A DNA stretch of 64,000 nt, from positions 624,001-688,000 of the forward strand of contig CALZFC010000019.1 in assembly GCA_945643635.1 (NCBI GenBank). Reading direction: 5' to 3'. Position 1 is the stretch's first letter; every line of letters starts with the position of its first letter. The translations under genes were made by a program, and so were the position numbers. The notes under the pieces were generated by a model that was not told the DNA's origin, made no database searches, and worked only from the letters and a program-made list of their open reading frames with translations. Shown here piece by piece: positions 35,966 to 47,945 of this stretch. This DNA is from Allodiplogaster sudhausi (Eukaryota; Nematoda; Chromadorea; Rhabditida; Diplogasteridae).

Positions 35966-36412
35966 CTATATCCTAACTCTAATATCTTTACTAAGCAAAT
36001 GAAGTGGTATTCTCTCAAGAAATGGTAGTAGTTACCTACATAACACTGTGAAAACTGAAAATAGACTACATGTCTCACTTGCTGGTTGGTAAGCCGAGGA
36101 CCAATGTCGCTTTTGAGTAAAGGTCCTTTTGAGAAGGAAACTAAAGTGCAGTTTGTCTGAAAGATGTCTCGTATTTATTGCCATTTTAAGCCCAATTGAT
36201 GGGCGTAGCACTGCTTCCATCGAAGAAACGAAATCCAACACCACTAAGGTCATAAGAGCACTATGAAATGGCTAACAAAATGGCTTTGGCATGACGCAGA
36301 CGTCCTATTTCTATTCCTCAAGAAATTATCTTTGTGTAAGAAAAGAGATCTCGTGGTTCGGTCAGACGAAAGTCTCACTCCCAAGAAGTTTTCTGTTAAC
36401 CAAGATCCCGAG

Positions 36413-38447
36413 ATGATTGCTCGTCGTCCTTCACTACAGAAGGCAATTGTATGCTTGCACTATTTTTTGTAGATAACATAATTTACAGAAATGATTGTCG
36501 AAACTATGCACTTATTTAGGAAAGTGGACTGAGAACGAATAAACTGGATTCCCTGGAAAGCCATTTTGAACACATGAGATCGGTATGTCCTCTTTATTTA
36601 CTCAAGAAATACATGTCTTTGTTTATAATTGCATCATAAGCATGCATATTCCTTCTTGACCTTTAGTAGATATAACACTTTAGATGATACTAGGATTCAT
36701 CTTCTTTCGTCCTCGCTTTCCAATATTCGGCATCACTCTGCAATTTGTTGGACAGGCCACGTTCCTCTCTTCGGCAATTATTTGTTCGTGAAGCAGTTCG
36801 CTGAAGATTAATTCATCTTCGTTGTTTAAAGTCATATTTATCTTTAAAATTTTTATTGAATTATTTTATTATTTTATTGAGCTGCATCTTATTTAGCTAT
36901 TTACTTTCCATCTCATCTTCTCATGCTTCTCTTGTCTGGAACGCTTGACCAAGTTTCAATCGAGACGTCCATTACAATTCTCTTCTTTTTCACCAATGGC
37001 GTCGTTTCATTTGTGAGTATTAAGGATTATTTCACATATCTCACAGTCAATATACATCTATATTACTTAGCATTTCATCTGCGAATTGCTACGAAAAGGA
37101 AACATTTCCAAGTTTTTGGATCTTCTTCGCAATGTCACTAAGGTAAATTTTTCAGACCCATATGTAATATGTGTAAATGACTTGACCGTTTCCTTCAGGG
37201 GGAACGAGCATATCACAATGATTCTTCTCTTTCAACGGTGCATCGCTGCTTCCACTATGCTTTTGCTTTTTCGATTGCCCATTCGATACCGATTGCAATA
37301 TTCATGACAGTTACAAGAGGTGTACTGAAAAGCTATGACGAGCGAATGCTACAGGTAGGAGCCATCAATTAATAACAAATGAAGACAAAATTGGACGGGT
37401 TTTAGTTTCCTAGACGGTAACTACCTTCTTCTAAAGCTGTAATCTATGAATATGTTGCTTCAAGATGTTCGGTTCTCCGCGACTGGCTCCGCTGATACCT
37501 CTCTGGTGGATGCATATTTGTCTCGTAAAGAGCGGTGCCCTCTACATGTATTGCTACTGCATGCAAATTGCAATCAACGAAGCTCAACTGCTGAATCGGA
37601 GTATTTCCGAGGTTGGACATTGAGGCAAACGAGTATACATGCCATTTTTGACTAGATGCCCTTCAACAGCGACGATGACGTCATGATCAGAAGTCTGACT
37701 GATGTAATGGAGAGGCAGAGACGACTGTCTTCAGCACTTCGCGAATTGGACCGCCTTGTGAAGGTTGAGTTCGCCCTCTTCAATTCAGATGCAAATCACA
37801 GCTGTTTTATGTTTCAAGCGCTTCGCCTTTCTGATGATTTCGTCGTTGATTCCGCTGGTCATATTTTCTATTTTCACTCTAATCGGAGGTTTGAATTCCT
37901 CACTGGTTGACAGTGCCCTTCGACTTCCTCCACTTATCGTTTGCGGCTTTCTCTTCTTTTCTATCACCATTTTACCTGCACGTTTACACGAAACGGTTCG
38001 TATACGAGTTTAGATTTAAAAAAAGCAAATGGACTAAAATAAGAAAAATCGTATCTCTTTCTTATTAGCTGAAAAGTTCATAACTTCTTTTAAAGGTGGC
38101 TGCTGCTCACTCTTCGTTGTGTGCTAACCAAAATGTGTGGCAACCATTTCGTCTCAAGGTGCATTTTTATGTTTTTTATTTTATTTATTTATCTTATCTT
38201 ATTTATCATTTTATTAGGTATACACGGCAGCGACTTCGTTGAGTAGACATCTCCAGAAGGCGGATGCCCTTGTTACAGCATGGGGCTTTGCTGTTCTTTC
38301 TAGGCCGCTCATCCTCACGGTAGTCATCTTTTCTCGAAGAGGATATTAAAATTTAAGGAGATTTGCTTTCTGAATAAATTCGTTCAGACACTCTCTTTGA
38401 TGCTGTCCTTTCTCGCGATGCTTCTCCAGTTTAGCGATGGTTGTTAG
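36413..38447 (+). CDS. Gustatory-receptor-like 7TM protein, copy GR-E (intact)
   Basis: Exons: 36413-36448 (MIARRPSLQKAI), 36520-36582, 36684-36783, 36897-37012, 37071-37142, 37199-37354, 37465-37611, 37656-37763, 37819-37995, 38096-38158, 38218-38319, 38388-38447. About 399 aa, no disruption. Shares with the others the phase-0/phase-1 intron pattern and blocks (YCYCMQIA, LPARLHET, CANQNVWQPF, WGFAVLSRPLILT). TM7 reads SFLAMLLQF and the tail is very short (SDGC). With GR-F it forms a subgroup distinguished by LQK(A/S)DALVTAWG in the penultimate exon and by the short tail. Predicted plasma-membrane chemoreceptor. Confidence 0.75.
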
Positions 38448-39038
38448 TCCGAGGCATGCTCGCCCTTGAAATGCACAACCATTGATATTCTGCTTGCGTT
38501 TCGAGTTCATAGATATTTATAAGACATAAACATTATGATTTCCCAACAGAAGATGTTCGACCTATGTATCTTGGTTGAGCAGTGTTAAACGAGGATGAAA
38601 TAGAACATAATAGTAAAAGAAAGAGAGAATTTCCCGCAAATAACAATATTTCTTTGCAAAGGAGTTTCGTTCTAAAAAAAAGAAAAACTAATTTATTTGG
38701 GGGAGCCTTATATGCATGTTCAGGCGGTAGTCCTGCAGATATGTTATAAACGAAATAAGCATTGTGATCATGCCCACATTTGTACGCACACTTTGTTTCC
38801 ATTTGAAATTCACTCATAAAAGAGCTTCACGAACCCAACGGGCCACTGAAATTCAACCCCGTTGTGCTGAAGTTATGTACACAATGGTCACAAAAATGAG
38901 TGTGGGCCTCTTTTTTTCGATCAGAGGGCATCGAGGAATTTCTACTTCCATGTGCCAGGTGGTATTGCGGAAGTGGTAGAGTAAGTTTTATCTTCTCCAG
39001 CCAAAGCAATTGTTATTGTAGGCTTCAGACATCTCGGC

Positions 39039-41358
39039 ATGACTTCTCGTCGACCTTCTCTAGAAAAAGCCCTCGTCAGTTTCTACTTCCCGTCTGAATT
39101 ACGCAAAAATGATAGTTTAGTTAGTACGTTAAGGAATGCGGAACGACAACCCTGAATAATGTTAATTCGCTGGAACGGCAATTTGAACGCATGAGATTGG
39201 TAAGAATTTGAACGCATGAGATTGGTGAGAATTATAGTCCCTTTTTTGCAACCATTTCAAATCATTTGACTTGTAAATAATATTTTTCCTGCTATTTCAT
39301 AGATTATGTCTTTTTTGTCTGCTATTTTTATCGAGAATTAAGATGCTACAATGCTTTGTCTTCTTGCGTCCTCCTCTTTCGGCTATTTCGGGGAAGGTTA
39401 TCCGTTTTCTAGGGCTCGCCATCTTCATCTCTTCAACAATCATTTGTAAGATAGCATTTAAAATCATATTTTTCTAACATGTTAATAATATTAAAAAATC
39501 TTTTAGCAGTTCACTTTCCATCTCATCTTGTCTGGCTCATCTTCTCCAGAACAATTGATCAAGTTTCTATCGAAACCTCCATAACCATTCTGTTCATATT
39601 CATCAATGGCGCCGTTTCGCTGGTAACATTTGGGTAGTACACAATTTACATTTCTTTCGGTGGCGTTTTCAGCATTTCATTTATGAATCACTTCGGGACG
39701 ATGGCGTTGTTAGGTTACTATACTTTCTTAACGAGATTACTGAGGTTAACCATTTCAACCATTGTCAGAGTTGCATCAGTAAATAGCATTTTTCAGGTTG
39801 CTCTAATCGGAACGTCTTCCTTATCATTCATTCATCGATGTTTTTATGTTGCCTTCGCATTTTCGTTTACACATTCCATATTCATCGCAATATATCTGAC
39901 ATTTTCGTCGAACGTGTTGAAAAGTTTCGATGAGCGAATGCTTCAGGCATGACAACCACATGAATGTGTTTGAAACCGATTCTCATCTGATTATTTTGAG
40001 CTGTTTGGCTCGTCAAGTTTGACTCCTCTTATTCCACTGTGGTGGGGACATCTTTGTCTCGCAATGAGCGGCGCCCTCTACATCTACTGTTTCTGCATGC
40101 AAGCAGCAATCAACAAAGCTCAATTGCTGAATCTCAGCATCTCTGAGGTAAAGCCAGTTGTTGCTGTTGACCTGTTTGCTTATTCCTCTTCAGTTATCTT
40201 TCTCTGCCGACGACGACTTCATGTGCAAATGCATAACGAATATAATAGACAACCAAAGTAGGCTGTCCAGAGCACTTCGTGAACTGGATCGCCTAGTCCG
40301 GGTTAGAACTTTGGGGCCAGAACACCACGTAAAGACATTAAATATGTATATAATGTATGCATTTGATATTTAAAGCGCTTCGCCTTTCTGATGATTTCGT
40401 GTTTGATTCCACTTGCCATCTTCTCACTCTTCACTCTGATCGGAGGCTTCAATGCTTCGCTGGCTGATATTGCCATGCGGATTCCGCCTGTCATTATCAG
40501 CGGCTTTCTCTTCTTCGCCATCACAGTTCTGCCAGCACGACTTCATGAAACGGTGTTTAGATTTTTCGCAAATTATATTTATTGACATATTTTATTTCCA
40601 GATAACAGCAGCTCACTCTACATTGTGCGCTAACCAAAATGTTTGGCAGCCATTCCGTCTCGAGGTTTCATCTTTTCCTGTTCGGATATTTTTAAAGCTA
40701 ACCATAACATTCGCAATTTATTCCAATATTTCCGCCTATTTGAAATCTATAGAGCTTGCTAGGTGAACGCAGTTCATATTTACATACATATCTTTAAATA
40801 GATAGCCGCAACAGAAGAAAACCCCATCAGAATTTTGTCCTTGGTAAACTGAAATCAACCTTATTTCTATGTCGGAGGCACATTTGTTTTTCAGGCGATG
40901 TTGCAAGATGAACGATCCTTGGTTTTATCATAATGAAAAGCACAAAAATTTAAAATAACTTCCTTTGAGCAGATGATTCTTTAGATTCGAGCATGGAGGT
41001 CACGTAATTGATAGTTTCTTGTCATTCTTAACAGCCTTATGTAAATTAACCGTACTAATGAATGCAGGTTTACACAGCGGCGATTGCGCTCTGCGCTCAT
41101 CTGCAGAAGTCAGATGCCCTGGTCACGGCGTGGGGCTTTGCCGTTCTTTCCAAACCACTCATTCTCACGGTATCTTTACTAAGTCACTAAAGTATGTATG
41201 TATATATCTTTTAAAAATGTATGAAAGGGTTTAAACAAAAGATTTTAAACAAAGTTTAGGGAAAAATAATAATGCAATATTGACAAAGATCAATTCAGAC
41301 ACTGTCTCTGATGCTATCATTTCTCGCGATGCTCCTGCAGTTTAGTAATGGCTGCTAG
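39039..41358 (+). CDS. Gustatory-receptor-like 7TM protein, copy GR-F (intact)
   Basis: Exons: 39039-39074 (MTSRRPSLEKAL), 39134-39199, 39343-39445, 39507-39622, 39673-39744, 39797-39946, 40001-40147, 40194-40301, 40376-40552, 40602-40664, 41068-41169, 41299-41358. About 401 aa, open throughout, ending SFLAMLLQF then SNGC. Intron 2 begins inside a 25-bp tandem duplication (39180-39229) that copies the 5' splice site; only the first donor avoids a stop. Intron 6 starts GC (CTTCAG|GCATGA), where GR-E has CTACAG|gtagga. Intron 10 is about 400 nt, long for this family. Last gene of the array. Confidence 0.75.
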
Positions 41359-41800
41359 CGCAAAGCAGAAGAATACACTTTTGTTAAATAAGTTGTCATG
41401 GGTTGCGGGTACAATTACCAAGAATGATTAGTTGAACGTCATCTCTCGAGAATACAAGGTTCTTTTATCAAATTTTTACAGCTAAACTGTTATTGTTGTG
41501 CCGTTTATTATTTGTTCCCTGTCGATTGCCGTTCTATGGCGAAATCGGAACGGTTAAGCATTTCAAATATTTTTGCCTGTTTTCCCAGTGAGGAAATAAA
41601 GAAGAATGAATGGCATATTCTCTCTTTCTGCTCCACATTCCATTTATTCCTCCCGCAGTCTCTCATATATATTTTCGCTTTTTTTTCTTTCTTGGTCTGC
41701 CTTATAGTCATTCTTTTCCCCCACAATCTCTCAGTCTCTCTCCCTCTCTTTCTCACTTCCTTTCAATCAATTTAAGTTCCCTCTCGATTGCTACGGCCTC

Positions 41801-42172
41801 ATGCATAATACAGATGACATATCGACAAAATGGCTTTCATTCAAAGACACGACTGAAGAAAGGGAAGGAAGATCAGTTGGGCTGGCGGCACTGCCCAGGG
41901 CAACTGTGGCTGCATTTAGCAGGGGGAAGGCACGACAGGAGGATCAGGAGAGGGGAGTCTCCTCTTCCACTCAATCTTACCCGCAGATGCCCTCTCTCTT
42001 TTCCATTCTCTCTGACCGAACCCTCTCTGCCTGCGGCTTTCTTCTTCTGCTTGTTGCTGCTCTTCTCGCAATCTTCTGGTCCTTCAGACATCGGCATGAC
42101 GGCAGCGGACTCTTAGCTTGTGACAATTTAGGGTTAGCAAGCAAATTCGCTTATTCCTTACTTCAACTATAA
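41801..42172 (+). CDS. Possible single-pass membrane protein
   Basis: An uninterrupted frame of 123 codons (MHNTDDISTKWLSF...). The N-terminal half is polar; one strong hydrophobic stretch (LSACGFLLLLVAALLAIFW) is followed by a short basic FRHRH stop-transfer. No homology recognised. The codons before the membrane segment could belong to earlier exons, since a good acceptor (cttacccgcag) lies just before 41986, so start and extent are doubtful. Confidence 0.35.
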   Translation: MHNTDDISTKWLSFKDTTEEREGRSVGLAALPRATVAAFSRGKARQEDQERGVSSSTQSYPQMPSLFSILSDRTLSACGFLLLLVAALLAIFWSFRHRHDGSGLLACDNLGLASKFAYSLLQL

Positions 42173-42296
42173 AAATTCATCCATCACATTCTGACGCCTC
42201 TTTATGTACATATATGTATAACGAGCGATACGTCCTAGAAATAAAGGTAAAGATGACAATTATTCCAGGGCAGAGATTGAAATAGAAATGATTTAT

Positions 42297-42636
42297 TCAG
42301 CGGTCTCTCGTCACGAACACTTCGATAGCGGGCGCTTCTCTTCTGGCGCTCTTGGGTATTTAGTTGAATAATACTAAAGAACTGCTGAAGTCTTGTCCTG
42401 TAGGATTGGCTTGCCAGCAACGGTGCATTCTTCTTCTTCCCTCGATTATTCTCGTAATCACCGCTCTTCGAGAAGTCAATTTTAATAATAGTTGTCAAGA
42501 GAAAACACTCGTAGTGAAGAAAATATTTTCTTTCCTTTGATGGAAGAAGAGAATACTTGCTAACTTCTTTGAGTCGATTCATGTCGTTTTCGATGTCTAC
42601 TTCGAGCATCTCATCAACAATTGCTCTTACTTTTAT
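42297..42636 (-). CDS. Small hypothetical protein, three exons
   Basis: Exons 42636-42557, 42465-42375 and 42350-42297 join in phase and end at TGA. The product (about 74 aa, 5' end uncertain; first internal Met at ...VDEMLEVDIEND) is helical and charged, with IIEGRRRMHRCW in the middle. No family recognised. Introns are 91 and 24 nt by this model; the second is too short to be credible, so either the third exon boundary is wrong or this is not a gene. Confidence 0.25.
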
Positions 42637-42696
42637 CTGTTTGTTTTGCAGCTTCTTTTCGGTATTCCTTTTACAATAAATAGAATGCCTTTACAC

Positions 42697-42942
42697 ATGT
42701 GTATATTCAGGTACAAAACCATTGTAATTGTTGTACTGATCTGTGCAGTTCTCCGGACTGAATCTTGCCGATGGAGGATGAAAGCTGACATGACGAACCC
42801 GGTTTGTTCTGTTTTTGATGCTAATTATATTTGTTATGGCTCTAGTATTTTGTAGCCGGAAAGCCCGTTTATTGACCACAATCCGACCACGATCGTTCGA
42901 CGTCCAACAAACACGAAGAAGAAACCGCACGAACTGCATTGA
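42697..42942 (+). CDS. Short secreted peptide
   Basis: Two exons, 42697-42801 and 42856-42942, encode 63 aa. The start MCIFRYKTIVIVVLICAVL is a signal peptide; the rest is short and ends in a proline- and lysine-rich tail (TTIVRRPTNTKKKPHELH). The intron is 54 nt with a tgtag acceptor, and phases agree. Upstream in-frame ATGs at 42646 and 42685 make the exact start uncertain. Function unknown. Confidence 0.5.
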
Positions 42943-43280
42943 CCTTTCGCAAGGCGCATAATAATTTTGATGAGAAAAAATATATATGTATATGTATTTA
43001 CACTGATATTTTGGAATGGATTCGTATTTACATATTGATAATAAATTGACCATTTTTAATAGTCTCGTTTACAGATCTCACAACATACTAATTAGATTTG
43101 GAAGATGGATCGTGGAGCTGGAAATGCGAGGCCCTATACCACATTTAAAATGCATGGAGCGTGTAAAGTTAGACTCGGTCGGGTAATTAGTACTTTCCTG
43201 AAGAACTCTTTTGTTTGCTCACTTGCCCTCTGCTCGCCGTTGCCTTCCCGCCAAAGTGCTATTAGCTAGATCCTTCTAAG

Positions 43281-43877
43281 ATGAGCAGAGTAGGAATACT
43301 TTTCAATGTGGTTGTGGCCCTCCTCCAAGCGAGCCGCTCTGCTTCTCTCCGTTGTTACCAGTATCCCCGTGCCTATGCAGACGACTCCTGTGTGCCAGAT
43401 GCCATCTGCCTCGTGGTCAGTGCGTCAGTTTCTTAAAAAGTGACCGTTCTACTTCATTAAATCCAATTTCTTTTTTTAACATCCAGGGACAACTTTCAAG
43501 TAAATACAACATTGCCGGCTGCTCCGTGCGACACTTTTGCGTCAGTCTGATACATCAGCATATTTATTCCTTCTTTATAACAAGAATCGCTTTGCTTCCT
43601 TAGCGCAGTCACATGCAGTGTATGTTGCTTCCATTTCTGGAACCTAAGATAGAAAAGAAGAGATTCCCAGGGCTACATCAACAGAACGTGCACTCCAGGT
43701 CGCCGTGGGATCTGCTGCTGCGAGAGCGACTTCTGCAATGTAGACAACGCGACCCTTGCTATCTACACGTCACAACGCGCTTCTGCAGTCCATGCTAAGA
43801 AGCTACTTCCAGCCACCATTTCGCTGCTAATAATGTGGGTAATCCAAAGTGGAACCGTCCGCATGCCTATCGTTTAG
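43281..43877 (+). CDS. Ly6/uPAR three-finger protein, probably GPI-anchored
   Basis: Exons 43281-43415, 43487-43540 and 43671-43877 give about 131 aa. Signal peptide (MSRVGILFNVVVALLQASRS), then a cysteine-rich domain: LRCYQYP at its start, further cysteines (DSCVPDAIC, AGCSVRHFC), and the closing CCCESDFCN, the CCxxDxCN signature of Ly6 domains. A hydrophobic C-terminal stretch (LLPATISLLIMWVIQSG) fits a GPI-attachment signal. In nematodes such proteins include the ODR-2/HOT group, which modulate neuronal signalling; membership is not shown here. Confidence 0.75.
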
Positions 43878-44515
43878 GGAGCGGTTTGTTCAATGTTAGA
43901 TCAGACTATAAAACATTCACCACATTAGCTGCACATTAAAATTGCTTTTAATTCTTAATGCCATTTCTTTTAGAAAACCTAATGGACATTTCATTTTGCT
44001 CTTTATGACTTTCTATCCGCACGCCTTATCAGTAGGAAAACTTCAGTGGGCATGGCGTGGTTCAAACATTTGTTTATATGCATATATGAACATACATATG
44101 TATGTACATATATAAATATGTACGGTCGTGTAAAGTTGAAGTTTAGTAAAAGAGTCTGCAAATTCTGTTTTACTAAGTTCTAGTATTTCCCGTAGTTCTA
44201 TTCTGTTCTGCCCAGCTAATTCAGCGTGAGCAATTTCCACGACCTTTTTCTATCCATGTCATGGAGTATTTACAATAGGAAGTTGGATGCAGATAAGTGT
44301 TCTTTCGACTTTCCAAATGATCTCTCCAATGAAAAATCTGTTAGTTTGCTGCTGCAAGGACGGCAGACAGTTTGTAGCAGAAGGACTGAAGATCAGTGGA
44401 ATGAACTGTTATTATATCAAACACATTGTAGCAAATGAAAACAAGATATGAGTATGAACGTTAGAGCAATGAATGTGTATAATGAAATTATGATAAGGCG
44501 CATTAAAGGGGAAAA
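43878..44515. other. Intergenic, no supported gene
   Basis: Contains an ATGTACAT microsatellite (44075-44125) and a short plus-strand open stretch at 44226-44438 that has no start context or recognisable product. Confidence 0.4.
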
Positions 44516-45119
44516 TTATGCGTCATCATCCTGATGAGTAACGAGTAGATTAGGCGTTTCCAAGTATCGATCCTTACCCTCGTCTATCTTATCAGACTTT
44601 TGTGGAGTGACTCGGCTAGAGCAGCGTCTAATCAGAATGCTTGAACTTCCCCAACAAATAAGCAGACTTACAAATACTATGCTACCAATTATGTAGTGCT
44701 TTAAAGAGAGGAAGCCATGATTCTGGTGCAGAATCTGAAACCAACGAAAGACGATTGTAGAAGAGCCTTGAAATTATGTCCAAAAAATACTAAGAATGAA
44801 ATCAATTGAAACAGATGAAATATTTGTAAAATGACTAAGAACTTCTTCCTGAAGCACATGGCGACTCTGAAGCGGTGATGGCGATTCTGGATCTTTTGCA
44901 GATTTGTGCCCATCGTGAACGTAATCGACAGGAGTAGCTTAATATCAAATCTTGTCACTGGATGATTATATTTAATTTAATATGCAGTTAATTTTTCGAG
45001 CATACTAAGATGCAAAGAATTCGCTGGGCGCAGACCCGAGAGACAAGTCATAAGAAACCTGTGACATCTAGTGGAATCAGGAAGGCAGCGAAGATGAGGA
45101 ATACAAGAATAGAAGGCAT
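44516..45119 (-). CDS. Small type I membrane protein
   Basis: Three exons, 45119-45059, 44937-44836 and 44766-44516, join in phase to give 137 aa. A signal peptide (MPSILVFLIFAAFLIPLDVT) is followed by about 60 luminal residues without cysteines, one membrane span (YIIGSIVFVSLLICWG), a basic stop-transfer (LIRRCSSR) and an acidic cytosolic tail ending HQDDDA. No domain recognised. The 121-nt first intron contains alternative acceptors; the one used is the only one that keeps the downstream frame open. Confidence 0.55.
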
Positions 45120-45689
45120 GACGACCGCATACGGCCGAGACAAGAGAAAACAATGAGAGGGAGTGTAAGCAAGAATTCCTCTTATCTCTCGGATCAAGTG
45201 ACTGATCACTCGCCGTGCCATCTCCATCCACGTGGTATCCGCGATAACAGCCAAAACGTCTCACCAAAACCAATTTACACTTTCGCTTGATTTTACGAGT
45301 TGGATGCCTAGCAGATAAGGCATCCGACCGAGTTCGTAGTTGAATGTGCGTGATCGCTTGTGGACAACTTCACTCCAACAACCCTTTTATTTCGCTCCAT
45401 CAAAGTAGGAGGCAGCTTCCATTTTTTAGTCACTGAAAATCAATCTTTGTGGATGCTTCGTATTTAAATATGTATATATACAGTATTCGATGAAAGTTCC
45501 GGTGAAATCTGAATAATGTAGTCGCTATGATGGCGTCTGAGCTGTGTTAGATAAACGCGTCCTTCCATTGGCAATCCTAAAAAAAGACTTGATAGATATC
45601 TCGAACACGGTATAAATTTAAGTAGATTCTTAACTACCAATAAGTATACTCATGAATAGAGAAATAAAGGAGGAGTAAGCTTTGGATAT

Positions 45690-47077
45690 TTACACGCTAA
45701 TTGTACTGGTGGAGCCAGCTATCTTGGCCAGACTGCGAGGCAAGACGACACTGAGGATGATTCGTCGGATGCGAGAGTTGAAGATGAACATTAGCACGGC
45801 CGGAGACAGCGCGCGGTTATCCACGAGGTAGGCAGCCAACTATGTAATTCAACACTTTAGCAATGTCACTTCTTCATCTTCATAGATACCACATCGCTTG
45901 CTAATGAAACCCTTGTTGCAGGCCTAAGCTATTCCTAACCTCAATAAATGTGTAGACATTAGCAGCTGTTAAGCGAGGAAAGTTCCAGAGGAGAAACTGA
46001 ATGTAGGCAATAAGCAATTTGTCTTCCACATTCCTTTTAAATCGCAAATAAATATCAATTAACATAGATGTAAATGCCTGATAAATACAAGCCGGAGTGT
46101 CGATGGCACACTGGGCGAGTCCATAATAGACGAGTCTCAGCTCATTCCGACTCGACCGGCCACCCGAGGAAGGCAACATTCGGATACGGTAAGCGGTCGC
46201 TATATAGAAGAGAAGAGACAGGGCCGTAGTAGAGATGTGTACAAGCATCATCACTTGGTACGAGTTGTACTAAATCAGCATTCTACTACATTTTCCAAAA
46301 TAAACTTGGGAACGAGATTGCAAGAACAATGTTTAAAAAAAATTACCCAGGGCTTTTGGGAAAAGTCAGTGACTCCTCTATAAAGAACGTCCATCTCCTT
46401 TGTGATGAAGGGAGAGTGCACAGTCGGAGTGATCCAGTTCTCCCACGTGGTTCCCAGGGCAGCAGCCAAGACAATCATCACACAGAATGGGAAGAAGCGG
46501 CGCCAGAACTAGACCATGAACAAACATCATTATCATGCATCATATATTAGTTGGAAAATGCATGATCGCTTCGCGTGGCACAAAATACCTCCTGATGAGA
46601 GAATTGGAAAAAGAAGACTGTTAAACGGTTGAAAGCGATGAAGACGTTGATGTACTTTTGACCCATGTTGCAGAAGAAAATAAGCCTGAAAGTGTCCTAT
46701 TTTATCGTAAGAACATGGTGTCATCCTTGAAATGCCAACGTTCTTTGAAGTAATTCCGAAGACGATTTGTGCTCCTTCACTTGGGAAGAAGAGTCCGATG
46801 AACGGAGACATATTCACACGGTAAGCAATGAACGATGAAATTAATAGTACGATATCCTGCAAAGAAATGAAAAGAATCAAGAGCTATTGAGGCTGCAGAA
46901 ATATATTTAAAAAAAAAAGAATCTTACTGTAATTCCGCCTAGAAGGAAGAGGTTATAGAATGCAGAGCCGCAGTCAATTTTTCGTCGTTGAATAACAATG
47001 ACAATTTGTGCAATGTAGACAGCAGCGAGCCACGGCGCGTACGCAAAGAAAACGAAGAACATGAGAGTGAAGCCCAT
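45690..47077 (-). CDS. Serpentine 7TM chemoreceptor (srg/srv-like), intact paralogue
   Basis: Exons: 47077-46928, 46856-46740, 46696-46589, 46508-46347, 46269-46078, 45996-45940, 45839-45690, about 311 aa. It aligns along its whole length with the receptor at 10.1-11.6 kb: MGFTLMF, FYNLFLLGG, SPFIGLFFPS, FFCNMGQK, FNRLTVFFFQ, TVHSPFITKE, ALSPAVLMFIFNSRIR. Here the frame is open where the other copy has TGA. A 44-nt intron (46739-46697) splits the segment before FFCNM and has no counterpart in the other copy. The fifth intron seems to start GC (TATCAG|GCATTT), though that 81-nt segment is also open. Family assignment to nematode srg superfamily is by motif. Confidence 0.75.
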
Positions 47078-47945
47078 TTTCTTAAAAAAAAACAATTGTG
47101 TATATGACATTTTCAATTTAGTTTAGTCCGTAACCATTTACCTAATTCTAATATCGAATTATAATGACAAAGCCAAGCATATGGGTTTAAATCTGAAAGC
47201 TTACAATTAGGTTTATATACAAATGTAGCATCTAATTGCGTAGAAGATATATACATATGTACATACATACATACATACATAGTACATATACATATTACAT
47301 ACAAACGTTATCCAGGATTGTTCAAGAGACTAAGAGAGGCTCCTTCATGCGAGGATCATGTTCTACAATTCTTATAGACGTTCTATCATTTCCCATGAAA
47401 AGTAGGTGGGTCTATGGTTAATTCAGAGAATATTTGAAATTCAAGGTCTGCCTTTATGTTGAGTCTAGGACACAAATTCACAGATGAAGGTGAGAGTTTC
47501 CCAACGTAACCTTTATTCGCAATTCAGAAAAAGCGTAACTTGCTTAAACAATTTAAATTTTTCAAGCATAATTTGGATTAGGATTGTAAAAGTTCTCGTC
47601 AAACATAAAAATGTATCTATTTAGAACCATATGCACCAAGATAACAGTTAGGTGATGTGGAAGGGGTGATGTAGAAGGGGAGTAGATCTGTAAAAAAATT
47701 ACACGGTGAATACCACATGATTAAGGAAATTCCAGACCAATGTCTTTATGTATACAATTATATATGATTGATGAATTAGTCATTCTAAGGGGTGAAAAGC
47801 GTTTAGTTATGAATAGGTTTTCTTATGAGAAAGAGTTGTCAGTGTTGTTTGCACTCAGCAGTTCTCGGGTGAGCCTTTTATTAAGGCAGCCGATAATGGA
47901 AGTGCGCAAAGCAACGGGGACATTTCCGTTGAAATCACCATAAGC
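47078..47945. other. Non-coding, with TACATA microsatellite
   Basis: Holds the presumed promoter of the leftward receptor, a TACATAC tract at 47250-47300, and AT-rich sequence. No gene supported. Confidence 0.4.
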
